A stretch of 47,816 bases of DNA from Curtobacterium flaccumfaciens (GCF_004361695.1 NZ_SNVW01000017.1:1-47816), one strand, 5' to 3'. Shown: positions 26,515 to 34,476, counted from the first letter of the stretch. The notes: a model not told the origin generated them from the letters alone. Made by a program: numbers and translations.

Positions 26515-27516
26515 GTGGTGGCGGCGGGGATGGCCGCCGCGCTCGTCGTCGTGCTGCCGGCCCAGCCGCCCGCGGCGCTCCGGACCGCCCTCCCGGCCAC
26601 GACCGTGCGCGTGACCGAGCGGACGGACGCCGACGAGCGGCAGGTGCAGCTCGCGCTCGACACCGGCGCACCGGGTGCGGTCGTCACGACTCGGGTCGGC
26701 ACGGTGACCGCGTCGTCGTGCTCCACGGGCGCGCCGCTCCGGAGCGGCTCGGGCATCGCCACGGTCGACGGACAGCCGGTGATCGCCCTGGCGACCGACG
26801 GCCCGATGTGGCGCGACCTCGAGCTCGGCGATCGCGGTGACGACGTCGAGGGGCTGCAACGCGAGCTGGGGCGACTCGGGGCCGTCCTGACCGTCGACGG
26901 GATCCTCGGGCGGGGGACGATCCGTGCCGCACACCGGTTCCTGACCGACCGGGGCGTGGTCAGCGGGAGCCTCCCGCACGACGGGGTGCCGCGCGATCCG
27001 TTCGCGTGGGTGCCGGCGGCCGAGAACGCCGTCCGGTCGTGCACGGCGGTCGTCGGGGCGCCGGTCGGGGCTGACGGGGTCCTCGTCGAGCTGCCCGCCG
27101 AGCTCCGGGGAGCGCGCATCGAGACGCTGCCCGTCGACCCGGCGCCGGGCGAACGCGTCCTCCGAATCGGGGCCGTCGACGTCCCGATCGATGCCCGTGG
27201 CGTGGTCTCGTCGGCACCGGCGCTCGCCGCCGTCGCGGCGCTGCCGGAGTACGCGGCGACCGTTGCCTCGGCCGAGGGCGTGCCGACGTTGCCCGCGACG
27301 TGGACGCTCAGCCGGCCGCGCACCGTCCAGGTGCTCCCACCGACCGCGCTCTGGGACCTCCGGAGTGGCGGAGCCTGCGTCGAACCGACATCGGGGAAGC
27401 CCCTCCGGGTCGAGGTGCTCGGGTCGGAACTCGGGCAGTCGTTCGTCCGGGCGCCGCAGGGACGGGTGCTCGACCGCGTCCGCGCCGCCCCGGACCGGTC
27501 TCGCTCGTGCCGGTGA
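26473..27516 (+). CDS. MacA-like periplasmic adaptor with peptidoglycan-binding domain
   Basis: A 347-residue protein anchored by one N-terminal hydrophobic helix (residues about 5-30). Next come a beta-rich lipoyl/barrel-like part with TGAPLRSGSGIATVDGQPVIAL and then a peptidoglycan-binding domain at about 112-162 (WRDLELGDRGDDVEGLQREL, then VDGILGRGTIRAAHRF). The C-terminal part is beta-like with GERVLRIG. This layout is known from actinobacterial adaptors that work with MacB/FtsX-type ABC transporters. Gene order supports that. It should sit outside the membrane and touch the cell wall. Start and stop both overlap neighbours. Confidence 0.85.
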   Translation: MRFPSAALLALGSMVVAAGMAAALVVVLPAQPPAALRTALPATTVRVTERTDADERQVQLALDTGAPGAVVTTRVGTVTASSCSTGAPLRSGSGIATVDGQPVIALATDGPMWRDLELGDRGDDVEGLQRELGRLGAVLTVDGILGRGTIRAAHRFLTDRGVVSGSLPHDGVPRDPFAWVPAAENAVRSCTAVVGAPVGADGVLVELPAELRGARIETLPVDPAPGERVLRIGAVDVPIDARGVVSSAPALAAVAALPEYAATVASAEGVPTLPATWTLSRPRTVQVLPPTALWDLRSGGACVEPTSGKPLRVEVLGSELGQSFVRAPQGRVLDRVRAAPDRSRSCR

Positions 27517-28109
27517 CCCTCGACGCCGTGGGGCACGCCTGGCCGAACGGCGCGGTGCTCTTCCAGGACGTCGATCGGGTCTTCGCCGAGGGGACGGTGA
27601 CCGGCGTCGTCGGCCCGAGCGGCTCCGGTAAGTCGACCCTGCTGGCGATCCTGGCCGGGATGCTCCGTCCGAGCCACGGCACGGTGGTCCGGCCGGAGGG
27701 GTGTCGTCCCCTGTGGGTGTTCCAGAACCCGTACGGCGTCGCCCGGCGACGGGTCCTCGACCACGTCGCGCTGCCGTTCCTCGCGGCCGGCGCCGACCGG
27801 CGGACGGCGGACGCGCATGCGCTGGAGGTGCTCGACCGGTTCCGGCTCGGCCACCGGGCGCACGCACGGTACGCCGAGCTCTCGGGCGGTGAGGCGCAAC
27901 GGCTGATGCTCGCGCGCGGCATCGCCAGCGGCCCGGACCTCATGCTCGTCGACGAGCCGACGGCGCAGCTCGACCGGGCGACCGCGGCCGAGGTCAACGA
28001 TGCGATCGGTGCGCTCGCCGCGTCCGGGACGGTCGTGGTCGTCGCGACCCACGACGACGACACGCGTGACGCGTGCGGCAGCGTGCTCGACCTCGGGCGG
28101 TACCGGTGA
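27513..28109 (+). CDS. ABC transporter ATP-binding protein (MacB/LolD-like)
   Basis: A 198-residue single-domain ATPase. Walker A is GPSGSGKST, the Q-loop VFQNPYG, the signature LSGGEAQRL, Walker B LMLVDEPTAQLD and the switch His in VATHDDD. It is slightly shorter than the 220-230 residues usual for the LolD/MacB group. The GTG at 27513 overlaps the adaptor stop as GTGA. A GTG at 27507 would add two residues. It provides energy for the permease encoded next. Confidence 0.93.
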   Translation: MTLDAVGHAWPNGAVLFQDVDRVFAEGTVTGVVGPSGSGKSTLLAILAGMLRPSHGTVVRPEGCRPLWVFQNPYGVARRRVLDHVALPFLAAGADRRTADAHALEVLDRFRLGHRAHARYAELSGGEAQRLMLARGIASGPDLMLVDEPTAQLDRATAAEVNDAIGALAASGTVVVVATHDDDTRDACGSVLDLGRYR

Positions 28110-29239
28110 GGCGCAACCCGCTGGGGGACGGTGGGAGACGGCGAGGGTCGGACGGACGGTCGATGGGCCTCCGCGAGGTCGCGCGCGAGGCCTGGCGGGA
28201 CGTCACCTCTGGTGCCGCGTGGGCCGTCACCGGGGCAGTCGTCCTCGCTGTCCTGCTCGGTGGTGTCGTCGGGCTCCGGGCGGCGGCGGTCGCGAAGGAC
28301 GTCCGGGCAGCTGCGGTGTTCGTCACGAGCGGCGCCGCGACGACGGTGCAACGTGCCGAGGGGCGGATCGACGGCCGGGTGTGCGACGCCCTCGCGGACA
28401 CCGAGGGGGTCGTCGCGTCCGGAGCGCTGCGCCGCCTCGACGCCGGCACGGCCCCCGCCGCGTTGCCCGGATCGGCGGTCCCGACGTACGAGGTCACGGC
28501 CGGCGTGCTCGACGTCGTGGGGGTCACCGGCACGACGGGCGTCGCCGGCGTCGTCGTGTCGTCAGCGGTGCACGTTGCCCTCGGCGTCGATCCGGGCGAT
28601 CCCCTCGTGACCCAGGACGGTCGCGGGACCGAGGTCGCGGCCGTCTACGACCACCCGGACGACGGCCGGGACCCGGACCTCGAGTACGCGCTCCTCGCCC
28701 CGACCGCCGACGACGGGCAGCCCTTCGACGCCTGCTGGCTGACGGTGTGGCCGCAGCGTGACGACACCCCGGCGATGCTCCGCAGGACCGTGCTGCCGGC
28801 GATCGGGCTCGACGGCGAGGACCGTCCGACGGTCGGGCAGTTGAACTCGCGGCTGGGGGCGGTGTTCACGCCGGCGGCCAGCGAGTCGGCGGCGGTCCCG
28901 TTCGGCGCTGCGGTGTTCTCGGGGCTCGTGGTCGGGGGAGCGGCGGTCGTGCGTCGTCGCCTCGCGTTCGCGTCGGACCTGCACGTCGGGGTCCCGCGGA
29001 GTGCACAGGTGCTCGGCGTCGTGCTGCAGCACCTGGTCTGGGGAACGGTCGGTGCCCTCGTCGCCGTGAGTGCGGCCGTGGTGCTCGTCCGGGGGCTCCC
29101 CCGCGAGGACGCCGTGCCGATCGTGCTCGAGGCGGCGGCGACGTCGGTGCTCGGACTCGTCGCGGTGCTCGTCGGCGGCGCCGTCGCTGCGGTGGCGATC
29201 CGTGAACGGTCGCTGCACCGCTACTTCCGGTCGAGGTGA
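28106..29239 (+). CDS. ABC transporter permease, FtsX/MacB-like topology
   Basis: A 377-residue membrane protein. One hydrophobic segment lies near residues 38-62, followed by about 210 residues of extracytoplasmic domain and three more segments in the last 110 residues. This is the FtsX/MacB arrangement in which the transporter does mechanical work on outside substrates rather than forming a channel. The GTG overlaps the ATPase stop (GTGA). An internal ATG at 28163 (MGLREVAREAW) is an alternative start. It is the last gene of the operon. Confidence 0.85.
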   Translation: MRRNPLGDGGRRRGSDGRSMGLREVAREAWRDVTSGAAWAVTGAVVLAVLLGGVVGLRAAAVAKDVRAAAVFVTSGAATTVQRAEGRIDGRVCDALADTEGVVASGALRRLDAGTAPAALPGSAVPTYEVTAGVLDVVGVTGTTGVAGVVVSSAVHVALGVDPGDPLVTQDGRGTEVAAVYDHPDDGRDPDLEYALLAPTADDGQPFDACWLTVWPQRDDTPAMLRRTVLPAIGLDGEDRPTVGQLNSRLGAVFTPAASESAAVPFGAAVFSGLVVGGAAVVRRRLAFASDLHVGVPRSAQVLGVVLQHLVWGTVGALVAVSAAVVLVRGLPREDAVPIVLEAAATSVLGLVAVLVGGAVAAVAIRERSLHRYFRSR

Positions 29240-29247
29240 CCGACCGT

Positions 29248-29289
29248 GATTCGGGGCGCGCGACCCGAGATTCGGGGCGCGCGGCCCGA
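29248..29289. repeat. 21-bp tandem repeat after the ABC operon
   Basis: GATTCGGGGCGCGCGACCCGA (21 bases with the last A) occurs at 29248-29268 and, with one change, at 29269-29289. A third partial copy leads into the inverted repeat 29285-29356. Confidence 0.85.
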
Positions 29290-29356
29290 GATTCGGGCTC
29301 AGCGACAGTTCACGCGGCACCACGCGCGAGAAGTGTCGCTCAGCGCGAAACTCGGG
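29285..29356. repeat. Imperfect 32-bp inverted repeat, possible terminator
   Basis: The arms 29285-29316 and 29325-29356 pair at 27 of 32 positions around GCACCACG. The word GCGACA.TTC lies in the arms. It is followed by GGGAC repeats (29363-29390). It may terminate the ABC operon and the convergent dioxygenase gene. Confidence 0.6.
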
Positions 29357-29412
29357 CGGGATGGGACGGGACGGGACGGGACGGGCGGGACGGGCGGCGC
29401 CCTCGCCGCGCG

Positions 29413-30297
29413 TCAGCCGCGACCGGGCGCCGTCACCTCGATGCGGTTCGCCCACGGGTCCTCGAACGCGACCGTCCGGCCGTCGTCCGCCGTCTGCACC
29501 CCGGTGTCGTGCATGCGGGAGACCAGCGCCCCGAGGTCGTCCGCTCCGGGCACCTCGATCCGCACGAGCCCGAGGCCGAGCGCGAGCTGGCGGCGTCCGG
29601 CACCGCGGGAGTTCCACGTGTTCATCGCCATGTGGTGGTGGTAGCCGCCGGCGCTCACGAACAGCGCCTCGCCCCACCCCGCGGTCGTCTCGAAGCCGAG
29701 CTGGTCGACGTAGAAGGAGCGGGCGGTGTCGACGTCGCCGACGGACAGGTGCACGTGGCCGACCCGACCGGGAGCGGCGGCGACTCCGTCGAGCGCATCG
29801 GCGGTCAGGTTCTCCCGCAGGAACTCGTTCGGGTCGACGTAGATGGTCGCCATGTCGACCATGCCGTGCGTCCACGACCACTCGGTCCGGTCGCGGTCCC
29901 AGTACAGTTCGACGCCGTTGCCCTCGGGATCGGTGAAGTAGAACGCGTTGCTGACGAGGTGGTCGGCACTGCCGGTGAACGTCTGCGGGAACTTCGTCGC
30001 GACGGAGTACAGGGCGGCGGCGAGGTCGGCCTTCGTGTCGAACAGGATCGCGGTGTGGAACAGGCCGGCCTCGTGCGGGGCGGCGTGCTGCATCGCCGGC
30101 GCGTGCTCGAGGATGACGATCGGGACGGCGACGCCGGACGGCGACGGACGTCCGAGCACGGCGGTGCCGCCCGCGTTCGAGAACAGCGACAGACCGACGC
30201 CGTCGCGGTAGTACCCGATCATCCGGTCGAGGTCCGCGACCCGGAGGGTGACGGCGCCCATGCCGGTGTCGGCGGCGAGGAGGTCCTGCGTGTGCAT
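29413..30297 (-). CDS. VOC-family ring-cleavage dioxygenase (catechol 2,3-dioxygenase-like)
   Basis: A 294-residue protein with two vicinal-oxygen-chelate modules (about 15-135 and 165-285). Metal ligands are suggested by FHTAIL in the first half and by HVHLSVGDVD and the Glu in FEDPWANRIEV in the second. GNGVELYWDRDR is typical of extradiol dioxygenases of the CatE type. The ATG at 30297 has CACACT six bases upstream. An 18-bp palindrome covers the -35, so it is probably repressed by a MarR-like protein, which is not encoded next to it. Exact substrate unknown. Confidence 0.87.
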   Translation of the reverse strand: MHTQDLLAADTGMGAVTLRVADLDRMIGYYRDGVGLSLFSNAGGTAVLGRPSPSGVAVPIVILEHAPAMQHAAPHEAGLFHTAILFDTKADLAAALYSVATKFPQTFTGSADHLVSNAFYFTDPEGNGVELYWDRDRTEWSWTHGMVDMATIYVDPNEFLRENLTADALDGVAAAPGRVGHVHLSVGDVDTARSFYVDQLGFETTAGWGEALFVSAGGYHHHMAMNTWNSRGAGRRQLALGLGLVRIEVPGADDLGALVSRMHDTGVQTADDGRTVAFEDPWANRIEVTAPGRG

Positions 30298-30303
30298 GTG
30301 ACC

Positions 30304-30335
30304 AGTGTGCGCCGAAATGGTTGACGCGTCAACCA
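30304..30335 (-). promoter_or_regulatory. Promoter with an 18-bp palindromic operator
   Basis: On the minus strand TTGACG (30332-30327) and CACACT (30309-30304) are 17 bases apart, and the -10 is 6 bases before the ATG. The perfect palindrome TGGTTGACGCGTCAACCA (30318-30335) includes the -35. This is the classic layout for a dimeric repressor such as MarR. Confidence 0.7.
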
Positions 30336-30362
30336 AATGGTCGCAGCGCCAGCGTCGGGCAT

Positions 30363-30488
30363 GCGACAACGCCGATGTCGTACGACGTCGGTCATGACGC
30401 ACGCCAGCGCGCGCAACAGTTGTACGCGCGCGGGTACGACACAGCGGTCGTCGTACGACATCGGCGATGTCGTTCCGAGTCCGCGCCC
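30363..30488 (+). repeat. 126-bp three-palindrome element, copy 2
   Basis: Same layout as copy 1: GTCGTACGAC at 30377-30386 and 30450-30459 (73 apart) and GCAACAGTTG at 30413-30422. The outer arms CGCCGATGTCGTACGAC and its reverse complement pair perfectly over 17 bases. It lies in the space between the dioxygenase and SDR genes. Confidence 0.85.
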
Positions 30489-30641
30489 CCGGTCGCCGAG
30501 CGTGCGCCGTCGCAACACGACGACGGGACACGAGTCCGCGCCGCCGGTCGCCGAGCGCGCGCCGTCGCAACGCGGCGACGGGACACGAGTCCGCGCCCCC
30601 GGTCGCCGAGCGCGCGCCGTCGCAACACGACGACGGGACAC
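30477..30641. repeat. Three 55-bp tandem repeats
   Basis: The units 30477-30531, 30532-30586 and 30587-30641 each begin GAGTCCGCGCC and end CGGGACAC, with only a few differences. The first unit starts inside the end of the 126-bp element. No ribosome-binding site or codon pattern supports translation. Confidence 0.9.
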
Positions 30642-30655
30642 GTGCGCGCGGACGC

Positions 30656-31432
30656 CTACTTCGCGCTGAACCCGCCGTCCGACTTCAGCAACTGCCCGTT
30701 CACCCAGCCGCCGTCCGGCCCGCAGAGGAACCCGACGAGCGCCGCCGTGTCGCTCGGCATCGACGTCCGCCCGCCCGGGGTCTGCGCGATCGCCGACTGC
30801 CGGATCTCCTCGGTCATCCACCCGGTGTCGTTCGGCCCCGGGTTGACGAGGTTCGCGCTGACGTGGACGTCCGCGAGCTCCTGCGCCGCCCCGACGATCA
30901 GCCGGTCGAGCGCGCCCTTGCTCGTGCCGTAGGGCAGGTTGAACGCGACGTGGTCGCTCGTGAGCGCGATCACCCGGCGGCGGTCCTCGGGAGCGGGCGC
31001 GCCCTCGCGCAGCCGGCGCGCGTACGCCTGCACGACGAGGAACGGTGCGCGGACGTTGACGGCCATGTGCCGGTCGAACGACTCGAGGGTCGTGGTGGCG
31101 AAGTCCGAGTCCACCGATTCGCAGTGCGACAGCACGACGGCGGTCACCGGGGCGCCCGCCTCGGTCTCGGCGCGGCCCACGAGCGCGGCCGCCTGTTCCG
31201 GGTCGGCCAGGTCGACCGGGAGGCGCGTCACGCGTGCACCCGCGTGCTCGCACTCGGCGACGACGGCGTCGACGCCTTCCGGATCGGCGGCACCGTGCAC
31301 GCGGGCGTCGTACGGGCCCCACCACGAGATGGCCAGGTCCCAGCCGTCGGTCGCCAGCCGCAGCGCGAGCGCCGCGCCGATCCCGGCTCGTCGACCGACA
31401 CCGGTCACCAGGGCGAGGGGTCTGTGGGACAT
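30656..31432 (-). CDS. SDR-family oxidoreductase
   Basis: A 258-residue enzyme. The nucleotide motif is TGVGRRAGIGAALA, the central Asn region is HMAVNVRAPFLV, and the catalytic pair is Tyr/Lys in YGTSKGALDRL. The C-terminus GGWVNGQLLKSDGGFS is the usual FabG-like end. The motif with RR in the glycine loop and the SWWGPYD insert suggest a NADPH-dependent branch. The ATG at 31432 is preceded by a GGAGG within the sequence GACTGGAGGCGCG, which is also an arm of the terminator family. Substrate unknown. Confidence 0.9.
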   Translation of the reverse strand: MSHRPLALVTGVGRRAGIGAALALRLATDGWDLAISWWGPYDARVHGAADPEGVDAVVAECEHAGARVTRLPVDLADPEQAAALVGRAETEAGAPVTAVVLSHCESVDSDFATTTLESFDRHMAVNVRAPFLVVQAYARRLREGAPAPEDRRRVIALTSDHVAFNLPYGTSKGALDRLIVGAAQELADVHVSANLVNPGPNDTGWMTEEIRQSAIAQTPGGRTSMPSDTAALVGFLCGPDGGWVNGQLLKSDGGFSAK

Positions 31433-31542
31433 GGGTCGCGCCTCCAGTCTGTCCGTCGCAACGGTGCGCCGGCGCACCCAGCTTGGCATCGCACCCGGTG
31501 TCCTGTCGGCGCAGCCGCGCCGCCCGGGGCCAAGATGGGTGG

Positions 31543-32106
31543 ATGCCACGCTCACGACGTCTGCCGGACCGGCCGCGCGACGGGCGCGGTGGCCGTCCGG
31601 ACCCCGCGACCTTCCCACTCGACCAGGTGCGCGACCGGATGTCGTCGTACATCTACGGCAACATCACGGTGCTCGCCGTGGCCATCGCGGTGAACCCCGA
31701 CCAGATCCACCACGGGGCGGCGGTCCTCACGGTGCTCGCGACGGCGGTCCTGACGTACCTCGCGCACGTGCTGTCGCACCTCGTGGCACACGGTCTCGGC
31801 GCCGACGAGACGTCCGACGACGCCCGGCGCGAGTCGGTGGCGACCATCGTGCGGAACGCGAACCCGATCGCGACGTCCGGACTCATCCCCGCGGTGCTCT
31901 ACACGGCGGCGTGGATCGGCTGGTTGCCGGCGGAGTGGGCGCAGATCGCGGCGACGGTGATCCTGGTCGTCCGCATCGGGATGGTCGGCGTGTTCATGCA
32001 GCGGTTCAGCGGGAAGCGGCCGACGTTCCTCGGGTTGTGGGGCGGCATCGTGCTCGCGGCGGTCGCGTTCGTCATCGGGTTCGTCAAGGTGGTGCTCACG
32101 CATTGA
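31543..32106 (+). CDS. Small membrane protein of unknown function
   Basis: A 187-residue protein with an Arg-rich N-terminus (RSRRLPDRPRDGRGGR) and four hydrophobic segments from residue 45 on. YIYGNITVLAVAIAV begins the first, and polar loops carry ADETSDDARRESVATI and FSGKRPTF. A weak CAAGAT lies 6 bases before the ATG. Its stop touches the signal peptidase gene (TTGA overlap or 2 bases before the GTG). No family recognised. Confidence 0.65.
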   Translation: MPRSRRLPDRPRDGRGGRPDPATFPLDQVRDRMSSYIYGNITVLAVAIAVNPDQIHHGAAVLTVLATAVLTYLAHVLSHLVAHGLGADETSDDARRESVATIVRNANPIATSGLIPAVLYTAAWIGWLPAEWAQIAATVILVVRIGMVGVFMQRFSGKRPTFLGLWGGIVLAAVAFVIGFVKVVLTH

Positions 32107-32108
32107 GC

Positions 32109-32753
32109 GTGCGGAAGGCGCCCGCGCACGGCGGTGACGCGTCGAGCCGCCCGGGGTGGAAGTTCCTCCGCGACGTCGCGATCATCGTGGTCGCTGCGGT
32201 GCTGGCGTCGTTCCTGGTGAAGGCGTACCTGGTCCGGTCCTTCTACATCCCCTCGGCGTCGATGGAGAACACCCTCCTGATCGGCGACCGGGTGCTCGTG
32301 AACGAACTCGTGCCCGGGGTCGTGCCGGTGCAGCGCGGGGACGTGGTGGTCTTCCAGGACCCGGGCGGCTGGCTCACCGCGGGACAGGGCGACGACTTGA
32401 TCAAGCGGGTGATCGGGATGCCCGGCGACACCGTGTCGTGCTGCGACGCGCAGGGCCGGCTCTCGGTGAACGGGCACCCGGTCGACGAGTCGTACGTGGT
32501 GCTCGCACCGGGGTCGGACCGCGTCTCGTCCGAGGACTTCTCTGTCACCGTCCCGGCCGGGCGGCTCTGGGTGATGGGGGACAACCGGTACGACTCCGCG
32601 GACTCGCGGGTGCACGGCACCGTCCCGGTGGCGGACGTCGTCGGGCGCGCGTTCCTGACGACCTGGCCCGTGTCGCGGTGGACGGTGCTGTCGCGGCACG
32701 GCGACGTGTGGGACGGTGTCCCCGACCCGTCGTCGACCGGAGGCACACCGTGA
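32109..32753 (+). CDS. lepB: Signal peptidase I
   Basis: A 214-residue type-I signal peptidase. The N-terminal membrane anchor is at residues about 17-37. The catalytic Ser is in IPSASMENTLL and the Lys in DDLIKRVIGMPGD. The other family boxes are GDRVLVNEL and WVMGDNRYDSADSR. The start may be GTG 32109 or TTG 32103, which would overlap the upstream stop. It removes Sec/Tat signal peptides outside the membrane. Being sandwiched between an unknown membrane protein and an AraC regulator by 4-base overlaps suggests a secondary, specialised peptidase. Confidence 0.92.
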   Translation: MRKAPAHGGDASSRPGWKFLRDVAIIVVAAVLASFLVKAYLVRSFYIPSASMENTLLIGDRVLVNELVPGVVPVQRGDVVVFQDPGGWLTAGQGDDLIKRVIGMPGDTVSCCDAQGRLSVNGHPVDESYVVLAPGSDRVSSEDFSVTVPAGRLWVMGDNRYDSADSRVHGTVPVADVVGRAFLTTWPVSRWTVLSRHGDVWDGVPDPSSTGGTP

Positions 32754-33565
32754 CGTCACCCGAACCGACCTCCGTGTACGAGACCGGCGGCGACGATCAG
32801 GTCGCACTGCGCCGCATCCGCACCGAGGGACGGCAGACCGGCACGATCGGTCCGCGTCCGGACCACGTGGTGTTCGTCCTCGCCGACGGGCACGCCGTGC
32901 TCACCGACGACGACGGCACCGTGTGGCAGGTGCCGGTCGGGCGGCCGATGATGCTCTCCGCGCCGGTGGCGTACGCGTTCGACACCGATGCGACCGCGAT
33001 GACGCTGCTGCACGTCGCGCCCTCCGCCCTCGGTGACGCGGACGAACCGTCGGTCTTCGTCCAGCCCGAGCCCGACGACCCGGGGGTGGCGCCGCTCCTC
33101 GCCCTGCTGCGCGAGGTGGCCGACCGGATCCTCGACCCGACGCTGGACGACGTCGAGCGCACCGCCCTGAACCGGCGGGTGGCGACGGTGGTCCTGTCGA
33201 CGTTCACCCGGTCGCGCTCGGACGTCGAGCACCGGCTGCGGCGGGCGATCCGGTTCGTGCACGACCACGCGGGCGAGCCGATCGAGGTCGCGGACATCGC
33301 CGTGGGCGCGGGGCTCAGCGAGCGGGGGCTGCAGGACCTCTTCCGGCGGCGGCTCGCCGTGTCGCCGATGCGCTACCTGCGCGAGGTCCGGCTCGACCGC
33401 GTGCACCTCGAGCTGACCGCGCCGTGGGGTGGCATCCGCACCGTGCGGGACGTCGCGCACCGGTGGCAGTTCGCGCACCTCGGACGCTTCGCGGCGCACT
33501 ACCGGCAGCGGTTCGGAGAGGGCCCGAACGAGTCGATGCGCCGGAGTGGCCGCACGGTCGACTGA
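32750..33565 (+). CDS. AraC-family transcriptional regulator
   Basis: A 271-residue regulator with a beta-rich sensor N-terminus (RPDHVVFVLADGHAVL, VPVGRPMML) and a C-terminal AraC domain from about residue 165 (IRFVHDHAGEPIEVADIAVGAGLSERGLQDLFRR, MRYLREVRL). The sensor resembles the AraC-binding-like group. The GTG overlaps the lepB stop as GTGA and has CCGGAGG upstream. Target genes are unknown. Confidence 0.87.
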   Translation: MTSPEPTSVYETGGDDQVALRRIRTEGRQTGTIGPRPDHVVFVLADGHAVLTDDDGTVWQVPVGRPMMLSAPVAYAFDTDATAMTLLHVAPSALGDADEPSVFVQPEPDDPGVAPLLALLREVADRILDPTLDDVERTALNRRVATVVLSTFTRSRSDVEHRLRRAIRFVHDHAGEPIEVADIAVGAGLSERGLQDLFRRRLAVSPMRYLREVRLDRVHLELTAPWGGIRTVRDVAHRWQFAHLGRFAAHYRQRFGEGPNESMRRSGRTVD

Positions 33566-33571
33566 CCCACG

Positions 33572-33589
33572 AGAGAACGGTGGTTCTCT
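33572..33589. promoter_or_regulatory. Palindrome upstream of an XRE-type gene
   Basis: AGAGAAC (33572-33578) and GTTCTCT (33583-33589) form an inverted repeat just ahead of the TATCCT promoter (33607-33612). It could be the regulator's own operator or part of the upstream terminator. Confidence 0.45.
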
Positions 33590-33606
33590 TCCGTGCGGTT
33601 TCCGGC

Positions 33607-33612
33607 TATCCT
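33607..33612 (+). promoter_or_regulatory. Leaderless -10 element TATCCT
   Basis: Six bases separate it from GTG 33619. Confidence 0.5.
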
Positions 33613-33618
33613 GCATCC

Positions 33619-34476
33619 GTGGACGAGCGACGATCCGAGCTGGGGCAGTACCTCCGCGCGCGTCGGGCGCTGGTCCAGCCCGAGCAGGTCGGACTCCCTC
33701 GCGATCCGGGGCGCCGCGTCGACGGACTCCGGCGGGAAGAGGTCGCCCGGATCGCCGGCATCAGCGCCGAGTACTACCTGCGACTCGAGCGCGGCCGCGA
33801 CCACCAGCCGTCGGACCAGGTGCTCGCCGCCCTCGCCCGCGCACTGCTGCTCGACGCCGAGGCCGCCGGGTACATGCGCCGGCTGGCCCACGCCGAGCGG
33901 GTCCGCGAACCGGGAGCCGCGCCTCCCGGGATCGACGACTCCGTCCGGTCGCTGCTCGCGCAGTGGGCGCACACCCCGGCGTTCGTGATGGACCGCAACC
34001 AGGACATCATCCTGTCGAACGCCCTCGCGAGCGCCCTCGGGCCCGGCTACATGGAACCCGGGGCGAACCTCGTCCTGCAGATCTTCACGTACGCGTCGCG
34101 GGAGCACGCCGTCGACTGGCACGGCACGGCACACCGCGTCGTCGCGGCCCTGCGGCTGCACGCCGACCCCGAGGACCCGCGGCTGCAGGAGATCGTCGGC
34201 ACCCTGACCCTGCAGGACCCCGACTTCCCGGCGATCTGGGCGCGCCACGACGTCGCGGAGCAGCGGACCGGACTCTCACGCCACTGGATCGACCCGATCG
34301 GCTGGGTCGAGTTCCGCTGGCAGAACCTCGCGATCCCCGGGAGCAGCCACGTGCTCGTCACCTTCTGGGTGGACCCCGGCACCCCGGAGGCGGCCGCGGT
34401 CGCGTACCTGGCCGCCCAGGTGCAGCAGCGGACGAACCGGCGCACCCCGGTCGAGGGCGAGCAGACCGCGGGCTAG
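33619..34476 (+). CDS. XRE-family regulator with MmyB-like ligand-binding domain
   Basis: A 285-residue regulator. A helix-turn-helix lies at residues about 25-85 (VDGLRREEVARIAGISAEYYLRLERGRDHQPS). A MmyB-like domain at 105-270 has the pattern FVMDRNQDIILSNALA and FRWQNLAIPGSSHVLVTFWVDPGTP. This family sits near oxidoreductase genes and senses small ligands such as fatty acids. The GTG start is fixed by the leaderless promoter. Its stop shares the bases CTAG with the stop of the convergent gene. Confidence 0.9.
   Translation: MDERRSELGQYLRARRALVQPEQVGLPRDPGRRVDGLRREEVARIAGISAEYYLRLERGRDHQPSDQVLAALARALLLDAEAAGYMRRLAHAERVREPGAAPPGIDDSVRSLLAQWAHTPAFVMDRNQDIILSNALASALGPGYMEPGANLVLQIFTYASREHAVDWHGTAHRVVAALRLHADPEDPRLQEIVGTLTLQDPDFPAIWARHDVAEQRTGLSRHWIDPIGWVEFRWQNLAIPGSSHVLVTFWVDPGTPEAAAVAYLAAQVQQRTNRRTPVEGEQTAG

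Noticed and set aside
30477..30641. 55-bp units as a CRISPR array
   Set aside because: Units are directly joined with no unique spacers and no cas genes are near.
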